Shown here: one piece after another, positions 7,793 to 15,456 of the stretch
How the letters are laid out: each line of letters begins with the position of its first letter
Numbering within the stretch: the stretch's first letter is position 1
Source of the DNA: Marinobacter sp.
GTDB lineage: Bacteria > Pseudomonadota > Gammaproteobacteria > Pseudomonadales > Oleiphilaceae
Direction: 5' to 3'
Assembly: GCA_017643965.1 (NCBI GenBank)
Contig: JAEPMM010000009.1
Span: forward strand, 1 to 20,940
DNA length: 20,940 nucleotides
Made by a program: the position numbers and the translations under genes
Notes under the pieces: model-generated
Told to the model about the DNA's origin: nothing
Database searches by the model: none
What the model saw: only the letters and a program-made list of their open reading frames with translations

Positions 7793-9025
7793 GTGAGTGA
7801 GCAAACGTTCAATCCGGAAAAAGGCTATATCGCTCTGTTGGGGTGGAGCCTCAATGCCATTGAGGCAGCCGACAAGTTCGACCGCCGCTACGTGGTGGTT
7901 GCACCCGACTGGGCGGAAGCCTACTGCAAAGAACACGACATCCCCTACGTGCCCTGGAATTTCGAGCGCCTTAACGACCGGTCCTTTGAGATCGCCCAGA
8001 CCCTGAAAGAGATGGGTGTGGATGTGTCGATCCCGTTGTTCGAGGAAACGGTGGAGTGGGCGGGTGCCATCAACTCGGTGCTGCTCGACAATCCCCGGCT
8101 GTTTGGCCAGGCCATGCTGCTGCGTGACAAGGCGTTGATGAAACGCCGGGCACAGCTGGGTGGTATTCGCGTGGGTATTTTCGAAGAGGCTCACGACAAG
8201 GAAGACGTGGTGCGTTTCCTCAAGCGGGTCAACCAGACCCTGCTGAAACTGGACGGCGACCCCAACGACCCGATTCACCTGAAGGCCTTCGACAAGGCCG
8301 GCTGTCTGGGCCACCGGGTGATCCGCACACCGGATGAGGTGGACACCATTCCGGATGAGGAATTCCCGGTGCTGATGGAATCCCACCTCGACGGTTGGGA
8401 GTTCGCGGTCGAGGCCTGGATTCACAACGGCAAGATCGCGTTCCTCAACATTTCCGAGTATGTGACCCTGGGCTATTCGGTGTTTGTGCCCGCCACACCG
8501 GACCTTGAGAAATACCGTGCGCAGATCACCGCGGAGATCGAGAAGCTGATCAAAACCTTCGACATCGACTTTGGCTTCGTGCATCCGGAATACTTCGTGA
8601 CCAGTGATGGCACCATGTACTTCGGCGAGGTGGCCTACCGCCCACCGGGCTTCAAGGTGTTCGAGTTGCTGGAACGCGCGTACGGATTCAACGCCTACCA
8701 GGGCCTGATCCTGTCGTTCGATCCGAAGACCACGGCCGAGGAAGTCAAAGCGTTCTTCCCGAAAGAGGTGGTGGACGCCAAAGGTTACGCCGGCTGCTTC
8801 GGCGTGTACCCCCGTCGCCGGGTGGTCAGCAAACTGGAAATGCCCGAGGAAACCGAAAACCACGAGTATTTCGAGACCCACGAGCTCACCCCGCCGGTGG
8901 AGGAAACCGTCACCAAGCGCACGGCATTCGGCACCCACTGGGGGCTGATCTACTTCTTCGGGGAAGACCCGTATGTGATGAGGGATCTCCTCAAGCACCA
9001 GGAAGAACTGGATTTCTATGTATAA
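7793..9025 (+). CDS. ATP-grasp ligase-like protein, function unknown
   Basis: A 410-residue protein with the ATP-grasp fold, whose members activate a carboxylate as an acyl phosphate and join it to an amine or thiol. Residues 1-100 look like a pre-ATP-grasp domain (GYIALLGWSL at 11-20). Lys164 in LKAFDKAGCLGHRV resembles the ATP-binding lysine and glycine loop. Metal-ligand positions are Glu266 (VHPEYF) and Glu279 (GEVAYRPPG); the Asn usual in the E-x-N-x-R signature is Ala281, while Arg283 is kept. A conserved-looking C-terminal part (330-410) contains GYAGCFGVYPRRR and a Trp/Phe-rich stretch. No signal peptide. It heads a co-directional cluster, 52 bases before the papain-like gene. Substrates cannot be assigned; an amide or peptide ligase is the default inference, and a non-ligase use of the fold is possible given the Asn change. 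Confidence 0.8.
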   Translation: MSEQTFNPEKGYIALLGWSLNAIEAADKFDRRYVVVAPDWAEAYCKEHDIPYVPWNFERLNDRSFEIAQTLKEMGVDVSIPLFEETVEWAGAINSVLLDNPRLFGQAMLLRDKALMKRRAQLGGIRVGIFEEAHDKEDVVRFLKRVNQTLLKLDGDPNDPIHLKAFDKAGCLGHRVIRTPDEVDTIPDEEFPVLMESHLDGWEFAVEAWIHNGKIAFLNISEYVTLGYSVFVPATPDLEKYRAQITAEIEKLIKTFDIDFGFVHPEYFVTSDGTMYFGEVAYRPPGFKVFELLERAYGFNAYQGLILSFDPKTTAEEVKAFFPKEVVDAKGYAGCFGVYPRRRVVSKLEMPEETENHEYFETHELTPPVEETVTKRTAFGTHWGLIYFFGEDPYVMRDLLKHQEELDFYV

Positions 9026-9047
9026 TTCCGCAAGGAATAACTGAAAC

Positions 9048-9064
9048 GGGTCTGGTCCAGACCC
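9048..9064 (+). repeat. Perfect inverted repeat before the papain-like gene
   Basis: GGGTCTGGTCCAGACCC has 8-base arms (9048-9055 and 9057-9064) around one base. It ends two bases before the Shine-Dalgarno site of the next gene. A smaller hairpin with a GCAA loop (9025-9038) lies just before it. As RNA these could tune translation or processing between the first two genes; as DNA the site could be an operator. Confidence 0.7.
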
Positions 9065-9065
9065 T

Positions 9066-9072
9066 GAGGAAG
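9066..9072 (+). promoter_or_regulatory. Shine-Dalgarno site selecting a TTG start
   Basis: GAGGAAG lies 5 bases before TTG at 9078. No ATG or GTG in frame nearby has a comparable site, so the rare TTG start is the best reading of the long frame. Confidence 0.75.
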
Positions 9073-9077
9073 ACAGT

Positions 9078-11108
9078 TTGAGCGATACCGACGCTGGCAA
9101 CGCCGTACCGGTTGTGAATTTCGACAAGCTGGTACAGCGGCTGGATGATGCCATAGTGGCGCTGGCGGAAAGTCGCCCGTTCGCCAAGGTGGGCAAGCTA
9201 CCGCGGTTGTTTGACCTTGCCCGCCGGGTGCTGCTGCAGCCCGGTGGCTTCGCGGCCATCCAGGCGCGGGCGGAACAACTGGAGCAGGCGGGTGTGTTCA
9301 CCGGCACAGATTGGGCGGAGCCCACCATCCTGTTGCCGTATCTGACCACCAGTGCCTTGCAGAGCCCGAACGCCGACACCGTGGTGATCGAGGCGATTAG
9401 CGAGTTGCGCCTGCTGGCGGTGGCCAACGGTGAATACCTGCATCCGTCCATGGCATCGGAGCAGGCCCACCATTACCTGACCCAGGTGCTGGCCATCAAC
9501 CTGAGCCTGTTGTTTGGAGAGCAAGGCGAGGCCGAGCGGGAGCAGGGCAAGCTGGCGCTGATCAGTCGGGGCGTGATCCAGCACGTGGCGCAGGAAATCG
9601 GCTATGAGCACGTCATTGATCGCCTGATTGATGAGATCTGGCGGATTCTGCAGCAGCGACCGATCCAGGTGACCAGTGTGCGCCAGATGATCACCCAGAT
9701 CGCGTTGTGCCGCATCGACCCCGATATTGATCTGGGCGGCGCCGGGCAGGGTGCGGAACGGCTGATCTCCAGCCTGTATGGTCCGACCCAGGCCTGCCGG
9801 GAGGATCCCGGAATTTTGGTCTACGAAGAGCGTCTGCAGTTCATGGACAACGTGGCGCTGCAGAGCGAGGCCACCGGCTTTGCCCGTTCCATGCACGACA
9901 CCGGTCTGGTGTCGCCGTATCACGCGTCATTCGTGCGTCACGTTCTGGAAAAGCAGGACAGCCTGCTGACCGAAGCCCTGGGCCTTTCCAGCACCGGTCG
10001 CGACTGCCTGTTGTGCTACAAGGAACTGGTGCATGCGCTGGTGATTGAAGGGGTGTTCCCGGAGACTGCGCAGGGCCTGTACGGCCTGGCGTTGATGCTG
10101 GAACGGGGCATTCTGTACCAGCCGCCGGTGGCACCAGCGCTGTGGCGGCAGGTGCTGCTGAATATCTGCCCCGAGGCATGCGAGCGTATCCATCTGGCCT
10201 ATGGCCACACCCCGCAGCCCGGCGCGTGGCTGATCCAGGGCGTGATGAACATGCTGGGCCAGCCCCTGGGCGTCGGGCAGGGCAATAATCCGACCTGCCA
10301 GTCGGCCCGGGCGTTGTCCATGTGGGCCTACAACGACCCTGACTACCTCCTGCAAATGGTGGCCTGGGCGGCGCGAGACAACGAAATCATCATGCATTTC
10401 GAGGGCAAGCCGGTGTCGTCGGTGAAGAGCGAGGGCGGTGTGGCCTCGGAAATCACCCTCGATCTGGATCCGGTTTCGCTGGTGGTGGTGCCTCACCTGG
10501 ATCGTATTTATGCGGAAATGGGGCGGCTGTGTGTGGACCGCCCCGGTGACCCGCACAAATGGGTCAATCCGGAGTTCCATGGCTGGTCCGCCGGCCGTGG
10601 ATTCGCCATCAATGTGGATGTGGAATCCGGGAACCTTCAGGACCTGGAGGGCTTTCTGCGCCACTTCTACGCCAGCTACCACCCGTACTACAACGGCAAC
10701 CAGCCATTGATCCATCCGCAACCGGCGGGGGTAGCGGTGACCGACAGCGCTGCCCGGTTCATCGGCTGGCACGCCATCACCATCCTGCGGGTGGCGTTGG
10801 ACCCGGAAGAGGTGATGCGGGTGTACTTCTTCAACCCCAATAACGACAGCGGTCAGAACTGGGGCGACGGTGTGGTGGTCAGCACCGCCCGCAAAGGCGA
10901 GCGCTTCGGGGAAGCTTCGCTGCCGTTCGAGCAGTTTGCCTCAAGGCTTTACATCTACCACTCCGATCCTCTGGAGCGTGGCCAACCGGCGGATGTGGGG
11001 GAGGACGAACTGCAGCGCGTGACCGATCGGGTCTACGACAGCTGGGGCCGAGACCGCGTGCCCGCCGACATCGCTCTGCAGGCAGAGCCGCCACCGTCGG
11101 AGGCGTGA
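9078..11108 (+). CDS. Large protein with papain-like Cys/His/Asn signature, family not recognised
   Basis: A 676-residue protein that I cannot assign to a named family. Residues 1-370 are rich in Leu/Ala/Gln/Glu and look all-helical, without a signal peptide or membrane segment. The C-terminal third has a pattern in papain order: Cys407 in GQGNNPTCQSARALSMWA, His565 in GWHAITIL, and Asn587 in YFFNPNN followed by NWGDG. The spacing and local residues resemble papain-fold peptidases or transglutaminase-like enzymes, which cleave or exchange amide bonds through a thioester. Another His-containing block, NPEFHGWSAGRGF (498-510), precedes the His565 block. The gene begins with TTG and sits between an ATP-grasp ligase-like gene and a ThDP enzyme, all on one strand with 52- and 37-base gaps. 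The catalytic assignment is inference from motifs only. Confidence 0.75.
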   Translation: MSDTDAGNAVPVVNFDKLVQRLDDAIVALAESRPFAKVGKLPRLFDLARRVLLQPGGFAAIQARAEQLEQAGVFTGTDWAEPTILLPYLTTSALQSPNADTVVIEAISELRLLAVANGEYLHPSMASEQAHHYLTQVLAINLSLLFGEQGEAEREQGKLALISRGVIQHVAQEIGYEHVIDRLIDEIWRILQQRPIQVTSVRQMITQIALCRIDPDIDLGGAGQGAERLISSLYGPTQACREDPGILVYEERLQFMDNVALQSEATGFARSMHDTGLVSPYHASFVRHVLEKQDSLLTEALGLSSTGRDCLLCYKELVHALVIEGVFPETAQGLYGLALMLERGILYQPPVAPALWRQVLLNICPEACERIHLAYGHTPQPGAWLIQGVMNMLGQPLGVGQGNNPTCQSARALSMWAYNDPDYLLQMVAWAARDNEIIMHFEGKPVSSVKSEGGVASEITLDLDPVSLVVVPHLDRIYAEMGRLCVDRPGDPHKWVNPEFHGWSAGRGFAINVDVESGNLQDLEGFLRHFYASYHPYYNGNQPLIHPQPAGVAVTDSAARFIGWHAITILRVALDPEEVMRVYFFNPNNDSGQNWGDGVVVSTARKGERFGEASLPFEQFASRLYIYHSDPLERGQPADVGEDELQRVTDRVYDSWGRDRVPADIALQAEPPPSEA

Positions 11109-11145
11109 CCCGTCCGGAACAGCAACACACAGATCAGGAGAAGGT

Positions 11146-12816
11146 ATGACCGGCGCAGGCATCAGGCACCTGAACGGTGCCGAAATCTTCGTGCGTGCTT
11201 TGGAAAATGAAGGGGTTCAGACCATTTTCGCGGTGCCGGGCGAGGAGAATCTCGCCTTCCTGGAAGCGCTGAGGGAGTCCAGCATCACCCTGGTGCTGAA
11301 TCGCCATGAACAGGCCGCCGGCTTTATGGCAGCGACTTACGGCCGCCTGACCGGGCGTGTGGGGGTGTGCCTGTCTACCCTTGGCCCGGGCGCGACCAAT
11401 CTGGTGACTGCCGCGGCCTACGCCCAGCTGGGCGCCATGCCGATGATGATGATCTCGGGGCAGAAGCCCATCAAATCCTCGAAACAGGGGTTGTTCCAGA
11501 TTCTGGATGTGGTGGACCTGATGCGTCCACTAACCAAGTATACACGCCAGATCAGCAATGCCAATACCGTTCCCGCGAAAGTGCGGGAAGCCTTCCGGCT
11601 GGCGTCGGAGGAGCGCCCGGGGGCGGTTCATCTCGAACTGCCGGAAGACATTGCCGCGGAAATGACGGCGCCGGACACCCATATCTTCGAGCCCAGTGAT
11701 GCCCGCCGGCCGACGGCCAGCACCAAGAGCCTGGAGAAAGCCTGCGAGATGATCCGCAGTGCCCGCCACCCGCTGATCATGATCGGCGCCGGCGCCAACC
11801 GTAAGCGGGTATCCCAGGCGCTGATACACCTGGTCAACAGCAGCAACATTCCCTTCTTTACCACCCAGATGGGCAAGGGCGTGGTGGACGAGCGTCATCC
11901 CCGCTACCTGGGCAACGCTGCCCTGTCAGCCGGAGACTTCGTGCATTGCGCCATTGATCACGCCGATCTGGTGATCAACGTTGGCCACGACGTGGTCGAG
12001 AAACCGCCGTTCTTCATGACCCCCGGCGGCAAGCAGGTTATCCACGTCAATTTCAGCGGCGCTGACGTGGACCCGGTCTATTTCCCCCAGCATGAGGTGG
12101 TGGGCGACATTGCCAACAGCGTGGAATACCTGGCCGAACATTGCGGACCCTGCGGCAATCACGACTTCAGTCGCTTCATGGAGGTGAAGGCGGCGGTCGA
12201 TGAGCACCTGGCCGCCCGGAGTGAGGATCCGCGGTTCCCGGTGATCCCCCAGCGCATCGTTCATGACGTGCGCCAGGTGATGCCGGAAGACGGCATCATT
12301 GCCCTTGATAACGGCATGTACAAACTCTGGTTTGCCCGCAACTATCCCGCTTACGACAACAACACCGTACTGCTGGATAACGCGCTGGCCTCCATGGGCG
12401 CCGGCCTGCCCAGCGCCATGATGGCGGCGATGCTGTATCCCCGCCAGAAGGTGATGGCAATCTGTGGCGATGGCGGCTTCATGATGAACAGCCAGGAGCT
12501 GGAAACTGCGGTGCGTCTGGGTCTGAACCTGGTGGTGCTGATCATCAATGACAGCGCCTATGGCATGATCAAGTGGAAGCAGGCCCAGGAAGGCTTTACG
12601 GATTTTGGTCTGGATTACCGCAACCCGGATTTCGTGAAGTACGCCGAATCCTACGGCGCCAACGGGCACCGCGTAACCCGCACCGAAGACCTCAGGCCCA
12701 CATTAGAGGGCGCCCTCGGCGCCGGCGGCGTGCACCTGGTGGACGTACCGGTGGATTACAGCGAGAACCGGCGGGTGTTTGACGAGGAACTGGCCGAGCT
12801 GACCTGCAACCTGTAA
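11146..12816 (+). CDS. ThDP-dependent acetolactate-synthase-type enzyme
   Basis: A 556-residue member of the thiamine diphosphate enzyme family closest in pattern to acetolactate synthase large subunits, which decarboxylate pyruvate and condense it with a second 2-oxoacid. The catalytic Glu55 lies in NRHEQAAGFMA; LGPGATN (79-85) and the ThDP/Mg motif running from GDGG (441) to ND (468-469) are intact. SMGAGLPSAMMA (416-427) matches the AHAS-type fold. AGGAG lies 5 bases upstream of the start. No small regulatory subunit gene (ilvH/ilvN) is adjacent, so a catabolic or specialised carboligase/decarboxylase is more likely than branched-chain amino acid synthesis. It follows the papain-like gene by 37 bases and probably shares its transcript. 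Confidence 0.85.
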   Translation: MTGAGIRHLNGAEIFVRALENEGVQTIFAVPGEENLAFLEALRESSITLVLNRHEQAAGFMAATYGRLTGRVGVCLSTLGPGATNLVTAAAYAQLGAMPMMMISGQKPIKSSKQGLFQILDVVDLMRPLTKYTRQISNANTVPAKVREAFRLASEERPGAVHLELPEDIAAEMTAPDTHIFEPSDARRPTASTKSLEKACEMIRSARHPLIMIGAGANRKRVSQALIHLVNSSNIPFFTTQMGKGVVDERHPRYLGNAALSAGDFVHCAIDHADLVINVGHDVVEKPPFFMTPGGKQVIHVNFSGADVDPVYFPQHEVVGDIANSVEYLAEHCGPCGNHDFSRFMEVKAAVDEHLAARSEDPRFPVIPQRIVHDVRQVMPEDGIIALDNGMYKLWFARNYPAYDNNTVLLDNALASMGAGLPSAMMAAMLYPRQKVMAICGDGGFMMNSQELETAVRLGLNLVVLIINDSAYGMIKWKQAQEGFTDFGLDYRNPDFVKYAESYGANGHRVTRTEDLRPTLEGALGAGGVHLVDVPVDYSENRRVFDEELAELTCNL

Positions 12817-12862
12817 GCGGTGTATGATCAACAACCCGGTCAGTTTTCAGAGGAAGGGTTGG

Positions 12863-13759
12863 ATGCTGCGTAGTTCCATGAAAGTGTGTCTCTGGTTGTG
12901 CGTGGCGGTGATGATGGCCGCCTGCAGTAAACCCAATACCCCGCAGGACGTGGCCGCCGCCTTCTGGCAGGCCATGGCTGACAACGATGTCAGTGACGTG
13001 GTTGATTACTCCACGCTGATCGATGCCAAGGAGTTTGACCGTTTCGAACGTGACTGGGCCGATGTGGTGCCGTCGTTCGGGCGGGTGGTGATCGACAACA
13101 CCGACGCCACGATCGTGACCCGCTTGCCGGCGGAAAACGGCGACATCAGCGAGCGCCGGGAAGTGATTACCTATCTGGTGGAGCGCAACGGTCAATGGCT
13201 GGTGGACTACCGCCGCACCGGTGACGCCATCATGAACCCGTCCCCTTTGAGCAACCTGATGGGCCAGCTCAGCGAGATCAGTGACCGTATTACCGCCAGT
13301 TTTGCCTCGTCTTCCGATGACATGGAGCAGCGCCTGAACATGATGGCGCGGGAGTTGGACGCCTACTCGACGGACATGTCACGCCGCACGGAGGACACCG
13401 TCAACGCGTTCGGCAAGATGCTGCAGGATGCCATGGCAGAGCTCGAGCAGTCGGTGGACCGCGCGCTTGAAGAGAATCGACAGGCGCCGCAAAGCGATCG
13501 CAAGACACTGGAGCAGGCCGCAAAAGAGCTCGAAACCAGCGGAGACAACCTGGCCGAACCCACCCTGGAAACACTGGCTGAGGCCTCGCGTACCTTGGCG
13601 CAGACCGGCCAGCGGTTTGCCGAACTCAGCGGTGACACGTTCGAGCAACACCGGAAAGCGTGGTCGGCCACGTTGGAGGACATCCGCGAGCGTTCTGAAC
13701 AGTTCTTTCGCAATCTCCAGCAGAGCCGTGAGCCCGGGCAGTCGGACCTCTCGGAGTGA
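12863..13759 (+). CDS. Lipoprotein with NTF2-like domain and long helical tail
   Basis: A 298-residue predicted lipoprotein. Residues 1-21 form a type II signal peptide with lipobox MAAC and lipidated Cys21. Residues about 25-120 resemble the small NTF2/DUF4878-type fold (QDVAAAFWQAMADNDVSDVV start). The remaining 170 residues are charged, Glu/Gln/Ala/Leu-rich and probably form long amphipathic helices or a coiled coil. Ser at +2 suggests sorting to the outer membrane, if the E. coli rule applies. The start at 12863 has AGAGGAAGG upstream and begins the signal peptide; an ATG at 12824 would add 13 polar residues. It starts 46 bases after the ThDP gene, so it could be the fourth gene of the cluster or just a neighbour. 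Function unknown. Confidence 0.75.
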   Translation: MLRSSMKVCLWLCVAVMMAACSKPNTPQDVAAAFWQAMADNDVSDVVDYSTLIDAKEFDRFERDWADVVPSFGRVVIDNTDATIVTRLPAENGDISERREVITYLVERNGQWLVDYRRTGDAIMNPSPLSNLMGQLSEISDRITASFASSSDDMEQRLNMMARELDAYSTDMSRRTEDTVNAFGKMLQDAMAELEQSVDRALEENRQAPQSDRKTLEQAAKELETSGDNLAEPTLETLAEASRTLAQTGQRFAELSGDTFEQHRKAWSATLEDIRERSEQFFRNLQQSREPGQSDLSE

Positions 13760-14356
13760 TCAGAACACCAGATTGTTGAGAATGACCCAGAAGGTCAGCC
13801 CGGTAAACGTGGTGGCCAGCAGCGCCACCAGACCGTCACGGGCTACAATCGCCAGCCCGAATGCCATCAAGGCGGCACCACCACCGTTGGCGCTAAATGG
13901 CACCACTTCCATGGCCGGCATGGCTGCCGCGACCAGCATGCACAGCAGCGCCATGACATAGAGCCCGGGGCCGTTGACCAGCAGCGTCAGCCGGGGTTTG
14001 GTGACCCGGTCCAGGAACCGCGCCGGTTTGCGCAGCCAGCCTACCCCTTTAACCAGTTTCGCCCGGGGCACCTGCCGCCCAGCGATCCAGTCCGGCAGCC
14101 AGATGGTGTGCCGTCGGAACAGCAGCTGGCCCAGCGTCAGCAACACCACCAGCCCCAGCAGCGTGGGCACGCCGGGAATGTCCCCGACCAGCGGCGCCAG
14201 CGTGATCAACCCCGCCAACAACACCACCGGACCGAACGACCGCTCCCCGACGGCCTCCAGAATATCCCGCACAGACACCTGCTCCACGCCTTCGCTGGAG
14301 TCGCGAATGCGGTCGAGAAGCTGGGTCATGGTGGTGGGGTCGTTACCGTTGCGCAT
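13760..14356 (-). CDS. ExoD-family membrane protein
   Basis: A 198-residue protein matching the ExoD family (named from rhizobial exopolysaccharide synthesis and alkaline tolerance; biochemical role unknown). Features are an N-terminal amphipathic region containing SVRDILEAVGERSFGPVVLL, then LAPLVGDIPGVPTLLG, a cytoplasmic loop with WLPDWIAGR, and three further hydrophobic segments to the C-terminus. The start is uncertain: ATG at 14356 and an in-frame ATG at 14329 both lack a strong Shine-Dalgarno site. Its stop codon abuts that of the convergent lipoprotein gene, with no base between them. Confidence 0.82.
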   Translation of the reverse strand: MRNGNDPTTMTQLLDRIRDSSEGVEQVSVRDILEAVGERSFGPVVLLAGLITLAPLVGDIPGVPTLLGLVVLLTLGQLLFRRHTIWLPDWIAGRQVPRAKLVKGVGWLRKPARFLDRVTKPRLTLLVNGPGLYVMALLCMLVAAAMPAMEVVPFSANGGGAALMAFGLAIVARDGLVALLATTFTGLTFWVILNNLVF

Positions 14357-14493
14357 CGCGAGAAATTACCATCTCTGTGCGGTGGAAAACAGCGCCAGAG
14401 GGGGCGCGCACATGACGAATTGTTGATGTGGTTATTGAGTCGGTCTAGTCTGGCCACTGCGTAAAAACAAAAAACTGCAGTCAGGAGTCGTGC

Positions 14494-14988
14494 GTGGAAA
14501 ACCATTTTGATGTTGACTGGATGCTCACCCTGAACAACCTGGTTCTGTTGGCCATTGCCTACCTGCTGGCCTTCCCCATCGGCTTCGACCGGGAAGAGCA
14601 AGGCCCCCGAATCGGCCTGCGCACCTTCCCTCTGGTGGCGGTTGTGTCCTGCGGTTTCATGCTCGTCGGCCGCGCCGTGATCGATTCACCCGGTGAACAG
14701 GGCCGGGTACTGCAGGGCATTGTCACCGGCATCGGCTTCATCGGCGGTGGCGCCCTCCTCAAGGACGACAGCCGCGTGATCGGCACCGCGACTGCCGCCA
14801 GTATCTGGAACACCGGCGCCATCGGTGTCGCCGTGGCGTATCACCACCTGGAGATCGCCATCGCCCTGAGTGCCCTGAACTTTTTCACCCTGCGGTACAT
14901 GGGGCGGCTGGTACGGTCAGTGACCGGCGAGGCCGCCGAGGTGCAGAAGGCGGTGGGTAGCGACGGGGATGAGAAGGGGAAATCCTGA
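14494..14988 (+). CDS. MgtC/SapB-family membrane protein
   Basis: A 164-residue membrane protein with the MgtC/SapB core: GFDREEQGPRIGLRT (30-44) corresponds to the cytoplasmic loop signature, and GIVTGIGFIGGGALLK (75-90) to the glycine-rich membrane helix. Around five hydrophobic segments are visible. It lacks the extra C-terminal cytosolic domain of the virulence-type MgtC, so it belongs with the short SapB-like forms. MgtC itself has been linked to ATP synthase inhibition and growth at low Mg2+, but that cannot be transferred here. Start is GTG with CAGGAG 6 bases upstream. It converges on ssrA, sharing a two-way terminator. Confidence 0.85.
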   Translation: MENHFDVDWMLTLNNLVLLAIAYLLAFPIGFDREEQGPRIGLRTFPLVAVVSCGFMLVGRAVIDSPGEQGRVLQGIVTGIGFIGGGALLKDDSRVIGTATAASIWNTGAIGVAVAYHHLEIAIALSALNFFTLRYMGRLVRSVTGEAAEVQKAVGSDGDEKGKS

Positions 14989-14991
14989 CAT

Positions 14992-15020
14992 AAAAAAAGC
15001 CCCTGAAATCAGGGGCTTTT
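14992..15020. terminator. Bidirectional Rho-independent terminator of the mgtC-like gene and ssrA
   Basis: AAAAGCCCCTGA (14995-15006) is the exact complement of TCAGGGGCTTTT (15009-15020). Reading minus, the stem is followed by seven U (complement of A at 14992-14998), an ideal terminator 12 bases beyond the tmRNA 3' end. Reading plus, four U follow, serving the mgtC-like gene 3 bases after its stop. Confidence 0.9.
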
Positions 15021-15031
15021 CTCGTTTTGGT

Positions 15032-15395
15032 TGGTGGAGACGGCGGGAATTGAACCCGCGTCCGCCAGCACTATGCCTTGAGATCTACATGTTTAGCGTC
15101 TCTCTATTGATTTAAGTTCAAGCGACCCGAGAGCCAGGGTGCGAGAACCGAGTTCTTTGAATCTTAGCCGCTAGCCAGTGAACTCTGGATAACGGAGCAT
15201 CCCGTAAGCGATGACGTCCTGAGATGTAGCTCTGGGCTACGGGCGACCCAGTCAGGACGACTAGCAGCTTACGCTGCTAGTGCGTAGTTTTCGTCGTTTG
15301 CGACTATTGCGTTGCAGCTTTGGATTAACGAGATTGGCTGCCATCTCGACATGCACCCAAGGGTTCGCCACCAGCGTCGAAGCCATGTCGTCCCC
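15032..15395 (-). ncRNA. ssrA: Transfer-messenger RNA (tmRNA)
   Basis: The tmRNA rescues ribosomes stalled on broken mRNAs by acting as alanyl-tRNA and then as a short message for a degradation tag. On the minus strand the 5' end GGGGACGACATGGCTTCGAC is the classic tmRNA start, and the 3' end carries the T-arm GGGTTCAATTCCC and an encoded CCA ending at 15032. The 5' and 3' ends form the tRNA-like acceptor stem. Length is 364 bases, standard for one-piece tmRNA. The tag-coding segment and flanking pseudoknot sequences lie between. A sigma70-like promoter and a strong terminator flank it. Its protein partner smpB lies 1.7 kb upstream on the same strand, with a wax ester synthase gene between. 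Confidence 0.97.
15269..15301 (-). other. tmRNA proteolysis tag reading frame (ANDENYALAA)
   Basis: The resume codon GCA (15301-15299) starts ten codons that read ANDENYALAA and end in TAA (15271-15269). The Leu-Ala-Ala end is the ClpXP/ClpAP recognition signal. The tag is identical to that of E. coli as I recall it. Confidence 0.95.
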
Positions 15396-15403
15396 TTACC
15401 GAC

Positions 15404-15433
15404 AGTATATGTGGGCCGCTCCGGCAACTTCAA
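15404..15433 (-). promoter_or_regulatory. ssrA promoter
   Basis: On the minus strand TTGAAG (15433-15428) and TATACT (15409-15404) are 18 bases apart, and the -10 ends 8 bases before the mature 5' end. This lets ssrA be transcribed independently of the WS/DGAT gene that ends at 15457. Confidence 0.7.
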
Positions 15434-15456
15434 GGGCGGATTGGTGAAGTTTTATT

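Noticed and set aside
7760..9451. 563-codon open frame on the minus strand
   Set aside because: It is antisense to the ATP-grasp gene and the start of the papain-like gene. It has His/Gln-rich composition without any family motif, as expected of a shadow frame in high-GC DNA.
9198..10772. Two long minus-strand frames (about 241 and 281 codons)
   Set aside because: Both mirror the 676-residue gene, lack ribosome binding sites and recognisable motifs, and share the compositional bias of antisense frames.
15032..15110. Possible tRNA gene, because of a T-arm-like sequence with encoded CCA
   Set aside because: This is the 3' tRNA-like end of tmRNA; no separate anticodon arm is present and the 5' half lies 300 bases away.
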